In this document: positions 34,443-43,983 of the stretch, in pieces
Layout: the number at the start of each line of letters is the position of its first letter
How positions within the stretch are numbered: position 1 is the first letter of the stretch
DNA from: APNM01 sp040361335
GTDB taxonomy: Bacteria; Pseudomonadota; Gammaproteobacteria; Nevskiales; Salinisphaeraceae
DNA: 64,000 nucleotides
NCBI RefSeq assembly: GCF_040361335.1
Contig: NZ_APNM01000001.1
Coordinates: 124,001-188,000, forward strand
Direction of reading: 5' to 3'
Translations under genes and position numbers: made by a program
The notes under the pieces: model-generated
Database searches by the model: none
What the model was told of the DNA's origin: nothing
What the model saw: the letters and a program-made list of their open reading frames with translations, nothing else

Positions 34443-36389
34443 TCAGCAGGTATCGGCCCGCGGACGGCAGTCCGCCGACAGTTCGGCGGGCACCGGCGGC
34501 AGGCGCTCGGACAGGCGCGACACGCCGCCGCCCAGACGGGCCTCGAACACGGTCATGTGCGACATCGCCCGCTGCACGTACTCGCGGGTCTCGGTATAGG
34601 GGATGTTGGCGATCCAGAGATCGGCCGGCAGGGTGCGCTCGGGTAGCCAATCCGATACCCGGCCGGGTCCGGCGTTGTAGGCGGCACTGGCCAGGGCCGG
34701 ATGGCCGCCGAAGCGTTCCCGCATGCGCTCGAGGTAGCGGCTGCCGAGCTCGATGCTGGTTGCCGGCTCCAGCAGGTCCTCGGCGGTCGGCGCCGGCCGG
34801 TCGAGGGCGACCCGCCGTGCGGTCGGCGGCATGATCTGCATCAGCCCCAGGGCCCCGGCGGATGAGCGCGCGTCCGGTGCGAACAGGCTCTCGGTGCGGA
34901 TGATCGCCAGGATATAGGCGGCTTCCACGCCGGTCTCGCGGGCGGCCGCCTCCACCGCCTCGCGGTGGACCAGGGGATAGCGGATATCGAGATCGTCCCA
35001 GTAATCGGCCCGCACCAGGGTGACCACGGCACGTTGGTGCCAGCCCCAGTCGTGCGCCAGCAGTGCGGCCTGGCGCAACTCGGCGGCGGACAGGTCCGGC
35101 AGCACGGCATCCCATTCCCGCCGGGCGCGGTGGCGCATGTCCAGCGCGAACAGCTCGTGTGCCCGCTGGATGCCGGGGCGCTTCAGCAGGGCGTGGCGCA
35201 GCGCCGGATCGCGTTCCAGGGGGTTGCGGTTGAAGCTGTAGTCCCGGTCCAGGGCATCGGCGGCGAGATAGCCGTGGTAGGAGCGCTCGCCGGCGAGCGC
35301 GGCGAAGCCTTGCGCGGCCTCCGCCTCGCGCCCCAGGGCGTCGAGGGCGCGCGCCCGCCAGTAGCGCCATTCCTCCTCCGCCCGCTCGTCCGGCGGCAGG
35401 GCCTCGATCCAGTCGAGGGCGAGCTGCCAGCGGCCGTGGTAGAGGGCGCTGCGGATACGCCAGCCGCGGGCGAAGGTGTCCAGGTGCTCGGGCGCGAGCC
35501 GCTCGAACCAGGCCAGGGCGCGCTCGTCGTGATCCTGGGCGTGGAGCAGGGCGATGTAGCGCTGCATCTCGTGGCGCGCCTCGGGCGGCAGGTCCAGGCG
35601 CCGGGCCAGCTCGGGCTCCAGGGCGGCCGCGGCCTCGAGGTCGCGCAGGGCGAGGCGTTTGAAGGCGGCCACGGCGACATCCGGCGGCAGGTCGGTGGCG
35701 TGATGCAGGTCGCCGGGGTTGCGCACCAGGTGCAGCCAACCCGCCATGCGGTCCGCGGCGTCGCCGGAGAGTTTTCGTCCCAGGTACCCCGCGAGCCCGG
35801 AGTTGCCGGCCTCCAGGGCCAGTTCGGCCCGTCGCATGATCTCGGCGTTGTCGAGCGCACCGCGTTCGTCGAGCCATTCGAAGACCCGATCGCAGGTGTC
35901 CGGCTGGCTGTGGCCGGCCCGCCAGAAGTCCAGCGCCTGCTCCGTCAGCGTCGCGGGCGGGGCCGCTCGGGTGCGGATACGTGCCTGCATCGCCAGGCAC
36001 TGGAGGGCCGTGCCGTCGCTGTCGGCGGTGTGGGCCAGGACCGCGTCCCAACGGCCGCGGTCGGCGAGGTCGCGGACCCAGCGCCGGCGCAGCGTCTGCG
36101 CCGGCGGCAGCGCGGGGTGGGCGTCGATGAATTCGCCGATCCGGGTATCCAGTTCGGTACCGCCGTCGCGGCGCAGGCGCCAGGTGAGATCGGCGGCCGT
36201 GAGATAGGGATACAGGGGATAGTCGGCCAGCTCGGCGAGCGCGTCCTCGCGTGCGGGCAGCTCGCCGCGCTCGGCGGCTTCCAGCAGGGTCCGGAAGTGC
36301 TCGCGGACGGCGTCCGGCGCCGCCGCGGCGGCCGTTGTCGCCACGCACAGGGTCAGGGCCAGGAGGACGTCACGAGCTCGCATAGTCAT
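34443..36389 (-). CDS. slt: Soluble lytic murein transglycosylase
   Basis: 648 aa with signal peptide MTMRARDVLLALTLCVATTAAAAA. A long helical superhelix is followed by the lysozyme-like domain: catalytic Glu in IIRTESLFAPDARSSAGALGLMQIMPPTA, then YLERMRERFGG and SAAYNAGPGRVSDWLPE. It cleaves peptidoglycan in the periplasm, leaving 1,6-anhydro ends. The length and order match Slt70. It is divergent from the TauE/SafE gene. The NDUFA9-like gene lies downstream after about 100 bp. Confidence 0.93.
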   Translation of the reverse strand: MTMRARDVLLALTLCVATTAAAAAPDAVREHFRTLLEAAERGELPAREDALAELADYPLYPYLTAADLTWRLRRDGGTELDTRIGEFIDAHPALPPAQTLRRRWVRDLADRGRWDAVLAHTADSDGTALQCLAMQARIRTRAAPPATLTEQALDFWRAGHSQPDTCDRVFEWLDERGALDNAEIMRRAELALEAGNSGLAGYLGRKLSGDAADRMAGWLHLVRNPGDLHHATDLPPDVAVAAFKRLALRDLEAAAALEPELARRLDLPPEARHEMQRYIALLHAQDHDERALAWFERLAPEHLDTFARGWRIRSALYHGRWQLALDWIEALPPDERAEEEWRYWRARALDALGREAEAAQGFAALAGERSYHGYLAADALDRDYSFNRNPLERDPALRHALLKRPGIQRAHELFALDMRHRARREWDAVLPDLSAAELRQAALLAHDWGWHQRAVVTLVRADYWDDLDIRYPLVHREAVEAAARETGVEAAYILAIIRTESLFAPDARSSAGALGLMQIMPPTARRVALDRPAPTAEDLLEPATSIELGSRYLERMRERFGGHPALASAAYNAGPGRVSDWLPERTLPADLWIANIPYTETREYVQRAMSHMTVFEARLGGGVSRLSERLPPVPAELSADCRPRADTC

Positions 36390-36505
36390 AATCCCGATTA
36401 TATGCCGCGAAAGCCTCGCCGCGGCCGCTGCCGCGGCTTGCCCCCGGTCCCCCCGGAACGACGGCGCCCATGGCCCCGATCGCCGAATCAGGCTAGCATG
36501 CCGCG

Positions 36506-37297
36506 ATGCTGATTTCCCTGTCGATCTTCCTGGTCACCGGTGCCGTGGCCGGTCTCCTCGCCGGTTTGCTCGGCATCGGCGGCGGCATGGTGATCGTGCC
36601 CGCGCTGGTGTTCACGCTGCCGGCCCTGGGCGTGGCGCCGGAGGTACTCACCCAGGTGGCGGTCGGTACCTCCCTGGCCTGCATCAGTGCGATCTCGATC
36701 TCCTCGGCGCGCGCGCATCACGTGCGTGGCGGCGTCATCTGGCGCGTGTTCGCGGCGATGGCGCCCGGCCTCGCCGTCGGGGCGCTGGCGGGCGCGGCCC
36801 TGGCGCACGTGATGCCGAGCCTGTGGCTGCAGCGCGTGGTGGGTGTCGCGGCGCTGCTGGTGGCGGTGAAATTGCTCGCGGACATCGCGCCGGCGCCGCA
36901 CCGGGATCTGCCCGGCCGGCCCGCCCTCACGGCCGCGGGCGGGATCATCGGCACGCTGTCGTCGTTGATCGGCATCGGCGGCGGTTCGCTGACGGTGCCC
37001 TACCTGGTCTGGTGCAATGTGGCCATCACCCGCGCGGTCGGCACCTCGGCGGCCTGCGGCATGCCCATAGCCTGGGCCGGTGCCGTCGGCTTCGCGGTGG
37101 CCGGCTGGGGACTGGCGGGGACCGGTCCGGGGAGTCTCGGTTATCTCAATCTGCCCGCGACGGGCGGCATCGTGGCCGGCAGCCTGGTGTTCACGCCCCT
37201 GGGGGCGGCCCTGGCGCACCGCCTGCCGGCCCGGGCCCTCAAGCGCGTGTTCGCGCTGCTGCTGGTGGTCGTGGGTGTGCGCATGCTCTGGGGTTGA
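36506..37297 (+). CDS. TauE/SafE-family sulfite/anion exporter
   Basis: 263 aa membrane protein with about eight hydrophobic segments and two internal repeats. The first has GAVAGLLAGLLGIGGGMVIVPAL, the second IGTLSSLIGIGGGSLTVPYLVWCNV. This duplicated GIGGG pattern defines the TSUP family, which moves sulfite, sulfoacetate or related anions. The substrate cannot be told from sequence. The patatin-like gene starts 14 bp later, so they probably share a transcript. Confidence 0.88.
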   Translation: MLISLSIFLVTGAVAGLLAGLLGIGGGMVIVPALVFTLPALGVAPEVLTQVAVGTSLACISAISISSARAHHVRGGVIWRVFAAMAPGLAVGALAGAALAHVMPSLWLQRVVGVAALLVAVKLLADIAPAPHRDLPGRPALTAAGGIIGTLSSLIGIGGGSLTVPYLVWCNVAITRAVGTSAACGMPIAWAGAVGFAVAGWGLAGTGPGSLGYLNLPATGGIVAGSLVFTPLGAALAHRLPARALKRVFALLLVVVGVRMLWG

Positions 37298-37311
37298 GGA
37301 CGGAACGGATT

Positions 37312-38757
37312 ATGTCGCGCGACGAATGGCAGCGCCCGCCGGTCAAGATCCTGTTGCGGGTGCAGCGCATGGAACGGGCGCTGGTGCGTGCCCGCCAGAC
37401 GCATCCCGAGGCAATCGCCGAGGGCGATTACCAGCGCCTGCGCTACGTGTTGGCGCTGGCGCGCCTGGACCGATTCGCGCCGCTGGACGAGCGTGGCCGG
37501 CACGGCGACGAGGTGACGGTGGACCCGACCGTGGTCGGGCCGTTCCGGGGGCGGGTGTTCCACGCCCTGTTCGAGGCCCTGCGCAACGAGCGCAACACCC
37601 GGCAGCGGATCGAAGCCGCCGCCGCGGCGGCGCCGGACCTGGCCGCGGCCGCGGCCAAGACGCGCAAGCGCTTGCTGGAGCGCCATCACAACGAATTCTC
37701 CGCGGCGTCCCTGGATGCGGAACTCGCGCGCAAGGCGTTCACCATCGTCGCCGGCGGTGGCGGCGGCGCCGGTTATGTCTACGTGGGCGCATTGGCGAGG
37801 CTGCAGGCGGCGGGACTGCGCCCGGACTACATCGTGGGCAGCTCCATCGGCGCGCTGGTGGGAGCGTTCACCGCCGCCGACCCCCAGGGCGAGGCCCAGG
37901 ACTACCTGGCTTTCGCCCAGTCCCTGAAGAACCGGGACGTGTTCTCGCGTCCCGGCCGTTCGGCCGGCCACACCCTGCCGGGCCTGGTGCGCCTGCACCT
38001 GGCGGCGATGCACCGGCGCCTGGACCGGGACGGCGCGCCCTTGCGCATGGCGGACCTGCCGATCCCGTTCGATGCCGTGGTGGGCGGTCTGCGCCGCCGG
38101 GTCTATGAGCGGATGCCGGCGCCCATGGCGATCCACCGGCTCAAGTCGGGCCGCGGGCGATCGTTCTCGGACCGGCTGGCGGAGCGTATGTGGCAGCTCA
38201 CCTCGTTCCTGGGGCCGAACCTGGTCAAGGAAGTGGTGTTCGGTCGTGAGCCCGGCACCGAAGAGACCGCCGTGGTGGACGCGGTGGGCCTGTCGGCGGC
38301 GATTCCCGGCATCCTGCAATACGTGCCGCAGGCGCCCGACAAGCGCAGCGAGAAGACCATCCGCGATCTGCGCGAACACTACGACCTGGCCGCCCTGGTC
38401 GACGGCGCGGTCGCCAACAATGTGCCCGCGCGCACCGCCTGGTACGGCGTGCACGAGGGCCGCATCGGCACCCGCAACGCCTTCTACATGGCCTGGGATT
38501 GCTTCCTGCCGCAGGCCGATCCCCGGCACTGGTGGCTATGGCCGGTGAGCCGGCTGGTGCAATTGCAGATGCCCGGCAACCGGCCCTATTTCGACTGGCT
38601 GGTGCGCTTCGATCGCACCCTGTCGCCGGTCAACCTGCTGCCGCAGGCGGACGAGATGGTCCGCGCCTTCGAGTGGGGTTGGGAGGAGATGGACTGGCAC
38701 CTGCCCTTCGTCCAGGCGATGCTGGCGCCGGTCGAGTGGCATCCCGAGAGGACGTGA
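37312..38757 (+). CDS. Patatin-like phospholipase with DUF3336-like N-terminus
   Basis: 481 aa from ATG 37312. After a helical N-terminal region, the patatin oxyanion loop (VAGGGGGAGYVYVG), nucleophile elbow GSSIG (Ser in YIVGSSIGALVG) and catalytic Asp motif DGAVANNVP are clear. The length and the N-terminal extension resemble bacterial proteins with DUF3336-like regions. It likely deacylates phospholipids or neutral lipids. The TGA stop is the first TGA of the GTGATTN repeat at 38753-38823. Confidence 0.83.
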   Translation: MSRDEWQRPPVKILLRVQRMERALVRARQTHPEAIAEGDYQRLRYVLALARLDRFAPLDERGRHGDEVTVDPTVVGPFRGRVFHALFEALRNERNTRQRIEAAAAAAPDLAAAAAKTRKRLLERHHNEFSAASLDAELARKAFTIVAGGGGGAGYVYVGALARLQAAGLRPDYIVGSSIGALVGAFTAADPQGEAQDYLAFAQSLKNRDVFSRPGRSAGHTLPGLVRLHLAAMHRRLDRDGAPLRMADLPIPFDAVVGGLRRRVYERMPAPMAIHRLKSGRGRSFSDRLAERMWQLTSFLGPNLVKEVVFGREPGTEETAVVDAVGLSAAIPGILQYVPQAPDKRSEKTIRDLREHYDLAALVDGAVANNVPARTAWYGVHEGRIGTRNAFYMAWDCFLPQADPRHWWLWPVSRLVQLQMPGNRPYFDWLVRFDRTLSPVNLLPQADEMVRAFEWGWEEMDWHLPFVQAMLAPVEWHPERT

Positions 38758-38823
38758 TTCGTGATTGGTGATTGGTAAAGGGCCTAGCCGTCAGCCTCAA
38801 CGAATCACCAATCACCAATCACC
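38753..38823. repeat. GTGATTN heptamer inverted repeat (patatin/oxyR)
   Basis: GTGATTC, GTGATTG, GTGATTG on the left is mirrored by CAATCAC units on the right. It supplies the stop codons of both convergent genes: the patatin gene (ACG TGA) and oxyR (GGT GAT TGG TGA). Related copies are at 40712-40740, 49922-50000 and 55689-55784. Confidence 0.9.
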
Positions 38824-39785
38824 GTCTCAGGCAATGCCACGAGCGTCCCATCCTCGGTACGGGCCTGCTGCTCCGTGAGCAGGGCCACCCCGTTGAGTTC
38901 GCATTCCAGGATCGCCTGTCGCAGGGCCTGGATCGCGCGCGGTCGGGGGAAGCTCTTGCGCCAGACCAGGGCGATGCGTCGCGAAGGCGCCTCGCCGGCG
39001 AACGGCCGTGTCGCCAGCAGGGTCTGGTCGTCGTTGGGATCCTCGATCGAGGACTGTGGCAACACGGTGATGCCGAGGCCGCTGGTCACCATGTGACGGA
39101 TGGTCTCCAGGCTGGAACCGGCGCGCGGCTGGGTGCCGGCGTCCGGCTCGCGGCAGTCCGGGCAGGCCGCGAGCACCTGGTCGCGGAAGCAGTGCCCCGG
39201 ACCCAGCAGCAGCAGTTCCTCGCCGGCGAGGTCGTTGGGCGCGATCTCGAGCCGCTCGGCCCAGGGATGACCATGCGGCATCACGACCACGAACGGCTCG
39301 TCGTAGAGCGGCCAGGTGACCGTGCCGGGCTGCGAGAAGGGCAGGGCCACGACGATCGCGTCCAGCTCGTTGCCGCGCAGTTGCTGTCCCAGCACGCGGG
39401 TGAAGTTCTCCTCGATCACCAGCGGCATGTTGGGCGCGGTCTGGCGCAGTTTCGGGATCAGGTTGGGCAGGAGATAGGGGCCCACCGTGTAGATCACGCC
39501 CAGGCGCAGCGGTCCCTTCAGCTCGTCGCGGCCCTGCTCGGCCAGCAGTTCCAGGGTGCGGACCTCGGCCAGCACGCGATAGGCCTGGTCGATGATCCGG
39601 CGTCCGATCGGGGTTACCCGGGCCTCGCCGCGATTGCGCTCGAACAGCACCACGCCGAGCTCGGCCTCCAGTTTCTTGACCGCCACCGAGAGCGTCGGCT
39701 GGCTGACGAAGGCGCGCTCGGCGGCGCGGCCGAAGTGGCGCTCCTTGTCCAGCGCCACGAGATAGCGGAGTTCGGTGAGTGTCAT
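38805..39785 (-). CDS. oxyR: Peroxide-sensing LysR regulator OxyR
   Basis: 326 aa from ATG 39785 (MTLTELRYLVALDKERHFGRAAERAFVSQPTLSVAVKKLE, a LysR helix-turn-helix). The redox switch is visible: LLLLGPGHCFRDQVLAACPDC matches the OxyR GHCLRDQ...C signature with the two disulfide cysteines. It activates peroxide-defence genes when oxidised. It follows hemF on the same strand by about 10 bp. The last five residues (VIGDW) and the stop codon are encoded by the GTGATTN repeat. Confidence 0.92.
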   Translation of the reverse strand: MTLTELRYLVALDKERHFGRAAERAFVSQPTLSVAVKKLEAELGVVLFERNRGEARVTPIGRRIIDQAYRVLAEVRTLELLAEQGRDELKGPLRLGVIYTVGPYLLPNLIPKLRQTAPNMPLVIEENFTRVLGQQLRGNELDAIVVALPFSQPGTVTWPLYDEPFVVVMPHGHPWAERLEIAPNDLAGEELLLLGPGHCFRDQVLAACPDCREPDAGTQPRAGSSLETIRHMVTSGLGITVLPQSSIEDPNDDQTLLATRPFAGEAPSRRIALVWRKSFPRPRAIQALRQAILECELNGVALLTEQQARTEDGTLVALPETVIGDW

Positions 39786-39795
39786 CGGAGCCTTG

Positions 39796-40707
39796 TCACA
39801 CCCATTCCCGCGGCTGCAGGAACTCGTCGTAGAGCCGGGCCTCGGGGGAGCCGGGCTCGGGCCGCCAATCATAACGCCAGGCGGCCAGCGGCGGCATCGA
39901 CATCAGGATGGACTCCGCGCGGCCCTTCGATTGCAGCCCGAACAGGGTGCCGCGGTCGTAGACCAGGTTGAACTCCACGTAGCGCCCGCGCCGGTAGAGC
40001 TGGAAATCGCGCTCGCGCTCGCCGTAAGCCGTATCGCGGCGGCGTTCGACGATGGGGGCGTAGGCGGCCATGAAACCGCGTCCCACGTCGCGCGCGAAGT
40101 CGAAACAGCGCTCGAAGCCCCATTCGTCGAGGTCGTCGAAGAACAGGCCGCCGATGCCGCGCTGCTCGCCGCGGTGCGGGAGGTGGAAGTAGTCGTCGCA
40201 CCAGCGCTTGAAGCGCGGATAGACGTCCTCGCCGTAGACGGTGCAGAAATCGCGGATGCGGCGATGCCAGTCGCGCGCGTCCGCCTCGAAGCCGTAGTAG
40301 GGCGTCAGGTCGAAGCCGCCGCCGAACCACCAGACCGCGGGCTCGCCCGGTTTCTCCGCGACGAAGAAGCGGACATTGCTGTGGGCGGTGGGGACGTAGG
40401 GATTGCGCGGATGGATCACCACCGAGACGCCGGTCGCGAGGAAATCGCGTCCCGCCAGCTCGGGGCGACGCGCGGAGGCGGCCGCCGGCAGCGACTCGCC
40501 GGTGATACGTGAATAACCGACCCCGGCGCGTTCGAAGACGGCGCCGTCGGCGAGGATACGGGTGTCGCCGCCGCCGCCCTCGGGGCGGGTCCAGCGGTCG
40601 CTGTGGAAGGTGGTCTCGGGTTCGAGCGCCTCCAGGCCGGCGCAGATCTCGTCCTGGAGGGTTTCCATGAAGGCCACGACGGCGTCGGTGTCGGGTTGGC
40701 GGCTCAT
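39796..40707 (-). CDS. hemF: Oxygen-dependent coproporphyrinogen III oxidase
   Basis: 303 aa from ATG 40707 (MSRQPDTDAVVAFMETLQDEICAGLE). The motifs HPRNPYVPTAHSNVRFF, WWFGGGFDLTPYYGFEADARDWH, KRWCDDYFHLPHRGEQRGIGGLFFDD and RGRYVEFNLVYDRGT are all present. It converts coproporphyrinogen III to protoporphyrinogen IX in haem synthesis. An in-frame GTG 18 bp upstream would add MIGDPP, but those codons belong to the GTGATTN repeat, so I reject it. It lies between tsaC and oxyR, all on the minus strand. Confidence 0.96.
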   Translation of the reverse strand: MSRQPDTDAVVAFMETLQDEICAGLEALEPETTFHSDRWTRPEGGGGDTRILADGAVFERAGVGYSRITGESLPAAASARRPELAGRDFLATGVSVVIHPRNPYVPTAHSNVRFFVAEKPGEPAVWWFGGGFDLTPYYGFEADARDWHRRIRDFCTVYGEDVYPRFKRWCDDYFHLPHRGEQRGIGGLFFDDLDEWGFERCFDFARDVGRGFMAAYAPIVERRRDTAYGERERDFQLYRRGRYVEFNLVYDRGTLFGLQSKGRAESILMSMPPLAAWRYDWRPEPGSPEARLYDEFLQPREWV

Positions 40708-40711
40708 CGGC

Positions 40712-40740
40712 GGATCACCAATCACTAATCACGGATCACG
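40712..40740. repeat. One-armed GTGATTN repeat (tsaC/hemF)
   Basis: On the minus strand this reads ACGTGATCCGTGATTAG followed by TGATTGGTGATCC. It gives tsaC its last residues (V I R D) and its TAG stop, and it sits directly before the hemF start. No second arm is visible. Confidence 0.75.
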
Positions 40741-41270
40741 TCTCCGGTTCGGCCGTCGCGGATGGTGCTGGGCCGGCCCGGGGTGTCGAGGTCGCCGGCC
40801 AGGAAGAGATCGACGGCGGCGCCGACCTGGGCGCGGGCCTGCCAGGCGTGGCGTGGCGCGGCGTGGCCGGCCAGATTGGCGCTGGTGGACACCAGCGGGC
40901 CGCCGAAGGCGCGGCACAGGGCGGCCGCGACCGGGTGGGCCGTGACCCGCACGGCGAGACTGTCGTGGTCGCCGGTGAGCCACCAGGGCACCTGCGGCGC
41001 CGCCGGCAGCACCCAGGTCACGGGGCCGGGCCAGTCCGCCCGCGCGCGCTCGAGCTGGTCCGGGGCAGCGTCCAGGAAAGGCGTCAGCACGGCGGCGTCA
41101 TGGGTGACCAGGATCAGACCCTTGGCGGGATCGCGTCGCTTGGCGGCCAGCACCCGCAGCACGGCCTCGGGCAGCAGCGGATCGCAGGCCAGCCCCCAAA
41201 CGCCCTCCGTGGGATGGGCCACCAGACGGCCGGCCCGGAGCAGGCGGACGGCATGCCGGAGGCGCCACAT
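40725..41270 (-). CDS. tsaC: Threonylcarbamoyl-AMP synthase (TsaC/YrdC)
   Basis: 181 aa Sua5/YciO/YrdC domain. LLRAGRLVAHPTEGVWGLACDP, AAKRRDPAKGLILV, WPGPVTWVLPA, SLAVRVTAHPVAAALC and GPLVSTSANLAG are the family landmarks. It makes threonylcarbamoyl-AMP for the t6A modification completed by TsaD (28349). Its place between topA and hemF is the usual gammaproteobacterial order. Confidence 0.95.
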   Translation of the reverse strand: MWRLRHAVRLLRAGRLVAHPTEGVWGLACDPLLPEAVLRVLAAKRRDPAKGLILVTHDAAVLTPFLDAAPDQLERARADWPGPVTWVLPAAPQVPWWLTGDHDSLAVRVTAHPVAAALCRAFGGPLVSTSANLAGHAAPRHAWQARAQVGAAVDLFLAGDLDTPGRPSTIRDGRTGDVIRD

Positions 41271-41405
41271 GGGTTACGGGAGACGGGAGACGGAAGACGG
41301 AAGACGGAAGACGGGAGCTGGACACGTCGTGTCCGGGCCTGTCCGGAGGATACTCGCCCGGCCGCTGTTCCCGCGTTTTCCGTTTTCCGTCTCCCGTCTC
41401 ACGTC
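41271..41405. repeat. GRARACG heptamer inverted repeat (topA/tsaC)
   Basis: Left units GGAGACG, GGAGACG, GAAGACG, GAAGACG, GAAGACG, GGAG alternate with period 7. The right arm TTTTCCGTTTTCCGTCTCCC with CGTCTCACG is the complement. No gene is present. Related copies are at 45598-45748, 47478-47595 and 59203-59231. Confidence 0.9.
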
Positions 41406-41413
41406 CCTACGCC

Positions 41414-43726
41414 TCAGGCCTTCTTGCGAGTCTTGCGACGCCGCCGGCTCTTGCGTTCGGGCGCCTTGGCCAGCAGCTCCTCGCACTCCTCCAGCGTCAG
41501 CTCCGCCGGCTCGCGGTCCTTGGGGACGCGGGCGTTCTTCTTGCCGTTGGTGATGTACGGGCCGTACGGGCCGTGCTGGACCTTGATGCCGGCATCCTCG
41601 AAATGCCGGATCAGTTTCTTGGCGTCGGCTTCCTTCTTCTCCGCGATGACCTCCAGGGCGCGTTCGCGGCTGATGGTGTAGGGGTCGTCCTCCTTGAGGG
41701 AGGCATAGACCTTGCCGAAGCGGACGTAGGGGCCGAAGCGGCCAATGTTGACCTGGATCGGCTCGCCCTCGGGCGTCTCGCCCAGGTCGCGCGGCAGGTT
41801 GAACAGGTGCAGGGCCTCGTCCAGGGTGATCTTGTCCATGTCCTGGCCGGGCCGCAGGCCGGCGAAGCGTGGCTTTTCCTCGTCGTCCTTGGAACCGATC
41901 TGCACGAACGGGCCGTAGCGACCCAGGCGCACGATCACCGGCTTGCCGGTCTCCGGATCGGTACCCAGCTCGCGGGCCTGGGCGACCTCCTCGCGCGACA
42001 AGTCCTTCTTGGCCTCCACCTGCTCGGAGAAGCGCTTCCAGAACGCCTCCAGCAACGGTTTCCAGTCGCGCTCGCCGCGCGAGATCTCGTCCAGCTCGTC
42101 CTCCAGGCGGGCCGTGAACTCATAGTCCACGTAGCGCGTGAAGTGATCGGTGAGGAAACGGTTGACGATCTTGCCCAGGGTCGTGGGCAAGAAGCTCTTG
42201 CCTTCCATCTCCACGTACTCGCGGTCGAGCAGGGTGGCGATGATGGAGGCGTAAGTGGAGGGCCGTCCGATGTCGAACTCCTCCAGGGTCTTCACCAGGG
42301 AGGCCTCGGTGTAGCGCGGCGGCGGCTCGGTGAAGTGCTGGCTGGTCACGATGTCCAGCAGGGCGACGTCCTCGCCCTCGACCAGCGGCGGCAGGCGTTT
42401 CTCGTCGTCCTCGTCGGACGGTTCGTCGCGCCCCTCCTGGTAGACCGCCAGGAAACCGGCCTCGCGCAGCACCGAGCCGCTGGCGCGGAAGGTGTGCCGG
42501 TCGCCGGCCGTGAGGTCCGCGGCCACGGTGTCGAACACCGCGTGCTGCATCTGGCAGGCGAGGGTGCGCTTCCAGATCAGGTCGTAGAGCCGGGCCTGGT
42601 CGCTGGTCAGGTAGCGGCGCATCTCCTCGGGGGCACGCGCGCTGGCGGTCGGCCGGACGGCCTCGTGCGCTTCCTGGGCGTTCTTGGACTTGGCCTTGAA
42701 CGTCCGCGGCTTGTCCGGCAGCGATTCCTTGCCGTAGCGGCGGCCGATGGTCTCGCGCAGCTCCGAGACGGCCTCGTTGGCGAGGCTCACCGAGTCGGTA
42801 CGCATGTAGGTGATCAGGCCGGTCGCTTCGCCGTCGATCTCGACACCCTCGTAGAGCTGCTGCGCGGTGCGCATGGTGCGGGTGGCGTTGAAACCGAGCT
42901 TGCGCGAGGCCTCCTGCTGCAGGGTCGAGGTGGTGAAGGGCGGCGCGGGGTTGCGCCGGCGCTGCTTCTTCTCGACCTTGGCGACGTGCAGGCTGTCGCC
43001 GGCCGCCGCACGCAGGGCGCGCTCGGCCTCCGCCGCGGCGTCGGCGTCGGTGATCGTGAATTGCTCGAACTTCTCGCCGTCGTAGACGTGCAGCCGGGCA
43101 CCGAAGGCCTGGCCGTCCTTGTCCGCGCGGGCCTCGACCTTCCAGTATTCGCGCGGCTCGAAGGCATCGATCTCGGCCTCGCGCTCGCAGATCAGGCGCA
43201 GCGCCGGGCTCTGGACGCGGCCCGCGGACAGGCCACGCTGGATCTTGCGCCAGAGCAGGGGCGAGAGATTGAAGCCGACCAGGTAATCCAGCGCCCGGCG
43301 GGCCTGCTGCGCGTTCACCAGCGAATCGGCGATCTCGCGCGGGTTCGCCACGGCCTCGGCCACGGCGTTCTTGGTGATCTCGTGGAAGACGACCCGCTTG
43401 ACCGCCTTGCCGTCGAGGGCGCCGCGCTCGCGCAGCAGCTCCAGCAGGTGCCAGGCGATGGCCTCGCCCTCGCGGTCGGGGTCGGTGGCGAGGTAGAGGG
43501 CGTCCGCCTTCTTGAGGGACTTGGCGATCTTGTCGACGTGCTTGGCGTTACGCTCGATGACGTCGTAATGCATCGCGAAGCCGTGCTGGGTATCGACCGC
43601 GCCCTCCTTGGGCACCAGGTCGCGCACGTGGCCATAGGACGCCAGCACCTCGAAGCCCTCGCCGAGATACTTCTCGATGGTCCGGGCCTTGGCCGGCGAC
43701 TCCACGATGACCAGATTCCGACTCAT
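41414..43726 (-). CDS. topA: DNA topoisomerase I
   Basis: 770 aa type IA topoisomerase that relaxes negative supercoils. The TOPRIM start (NLVIVESPAKARTIEKYLG), DPDREGEAIAWHL, and the active-site Tyr in GLITYMRTDSVSLA are present. Instead of C4 zinc fingers the C-terminus carries repeats such as RLGRYGPFVQIG, NIGRFGPYVRFG and QHGPYGPYITNG, then a lysine/arginine tail. This tail type occurs in many gammaproteobacteria outside the enterics. The 257 bp upstream to smg show nothing recognisable. Confidence 0.97.
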   Translation of the reverse strand: MSRNLVIVESPAKARTIEKYLGEGFEVLASYGHVRDLVPKEGAVDTQHGFAMHYDVIERNAKHVDKIAKSLKKADALYLATDPDREGEAIAWHLLELLRERGALDGKAVKRVVFHEITKNAVAEAVANPREIADSLVNAQQARRALDYLVGFNLSPLLWRKIQRGLSAGRVQSPALRLICEREAEIDAFEPREYWKVEARADKDGQAFGARLHVYDGEKFEQFTITDADAAAEAERALRAAAGDSLHVAKVEKKQRRRNPAPPFTTSTLQQEASRKLGFNATRTMRTAQQLYEGVEIDGEATGLITYMRTDSVSLANEAVSELRETIGRRYGKESLPDKPRTFKAKSKNAQEAHEAVRPTASARAPEEMRRYLTSDQARLYDLIWKRTLACQMQHAVFDTVAADLTAGDRHTFRASGSVLREAGFLAVYQEGRDEPSDEDDEKRLPPLVEGEDVALLDIVTSQHFTEPPPRYTEASLVKTLEEFDIGRPSTYASIIATLLDREYVEMEGKSFLPTTLGKIVNRFLTDHFTRYVDYEFTARLEDELDEISRGERDWKPLLEAFWKRFSEQVEAKKDLSREEVAQARELGTDPETGKPVIVRLGRYGPFVQIGSKDDEEKPRFAGLRPGQDMDKITLDEALHLFNLPRDLGETPEGEPIQVNIGRFGPYVRFGKVYASLKEDDPYTISRERALEVIAEKKEADAKKLIRHFEDAGIKVQHGPYGPYITNGKKNARVPKDREPAELTLEECEELLAKAPERKSRRRRKTRKKA

Positions 43727-43983
43727 CCGCGATCCGATTCTCTAGCTGTATGCGAGTGGCGTGTCCGTCTCCGGGCGTCCCGCGGCGGGTGGGGAGCCGC
43801 GCAATGGCCCGCGCGGCAGGACACTAGCACAGGCGTTTGCGGGGGCGCTAATGACGGAAACCGGCTCGGGTGTCCTCGGCGGCGCCCCGGAGACACCGCA
43901 GGGGCGGTGACGGTCGGCCGCGAAAACGGTTGTGCCGTGACAGTCCGGGAGCCGGCGCTTTCGCGGGCCGGCGGCACCCCGGG

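Noticed and set aside
38753..38823. CRISPR-like array in the short repeated units (also at 41271, 45598 and 55689)
   Set aside because: Units are 7 bp without spacers, arranged as inverted arms. There are no cas genes.
40708..40725. Upstream GTG start for hemF adding MIGDPP
   Set aside because: The residues are encoded by the GTGATTN repeat and are absent from the family. ATG 40707 gives a normal N-terminus.
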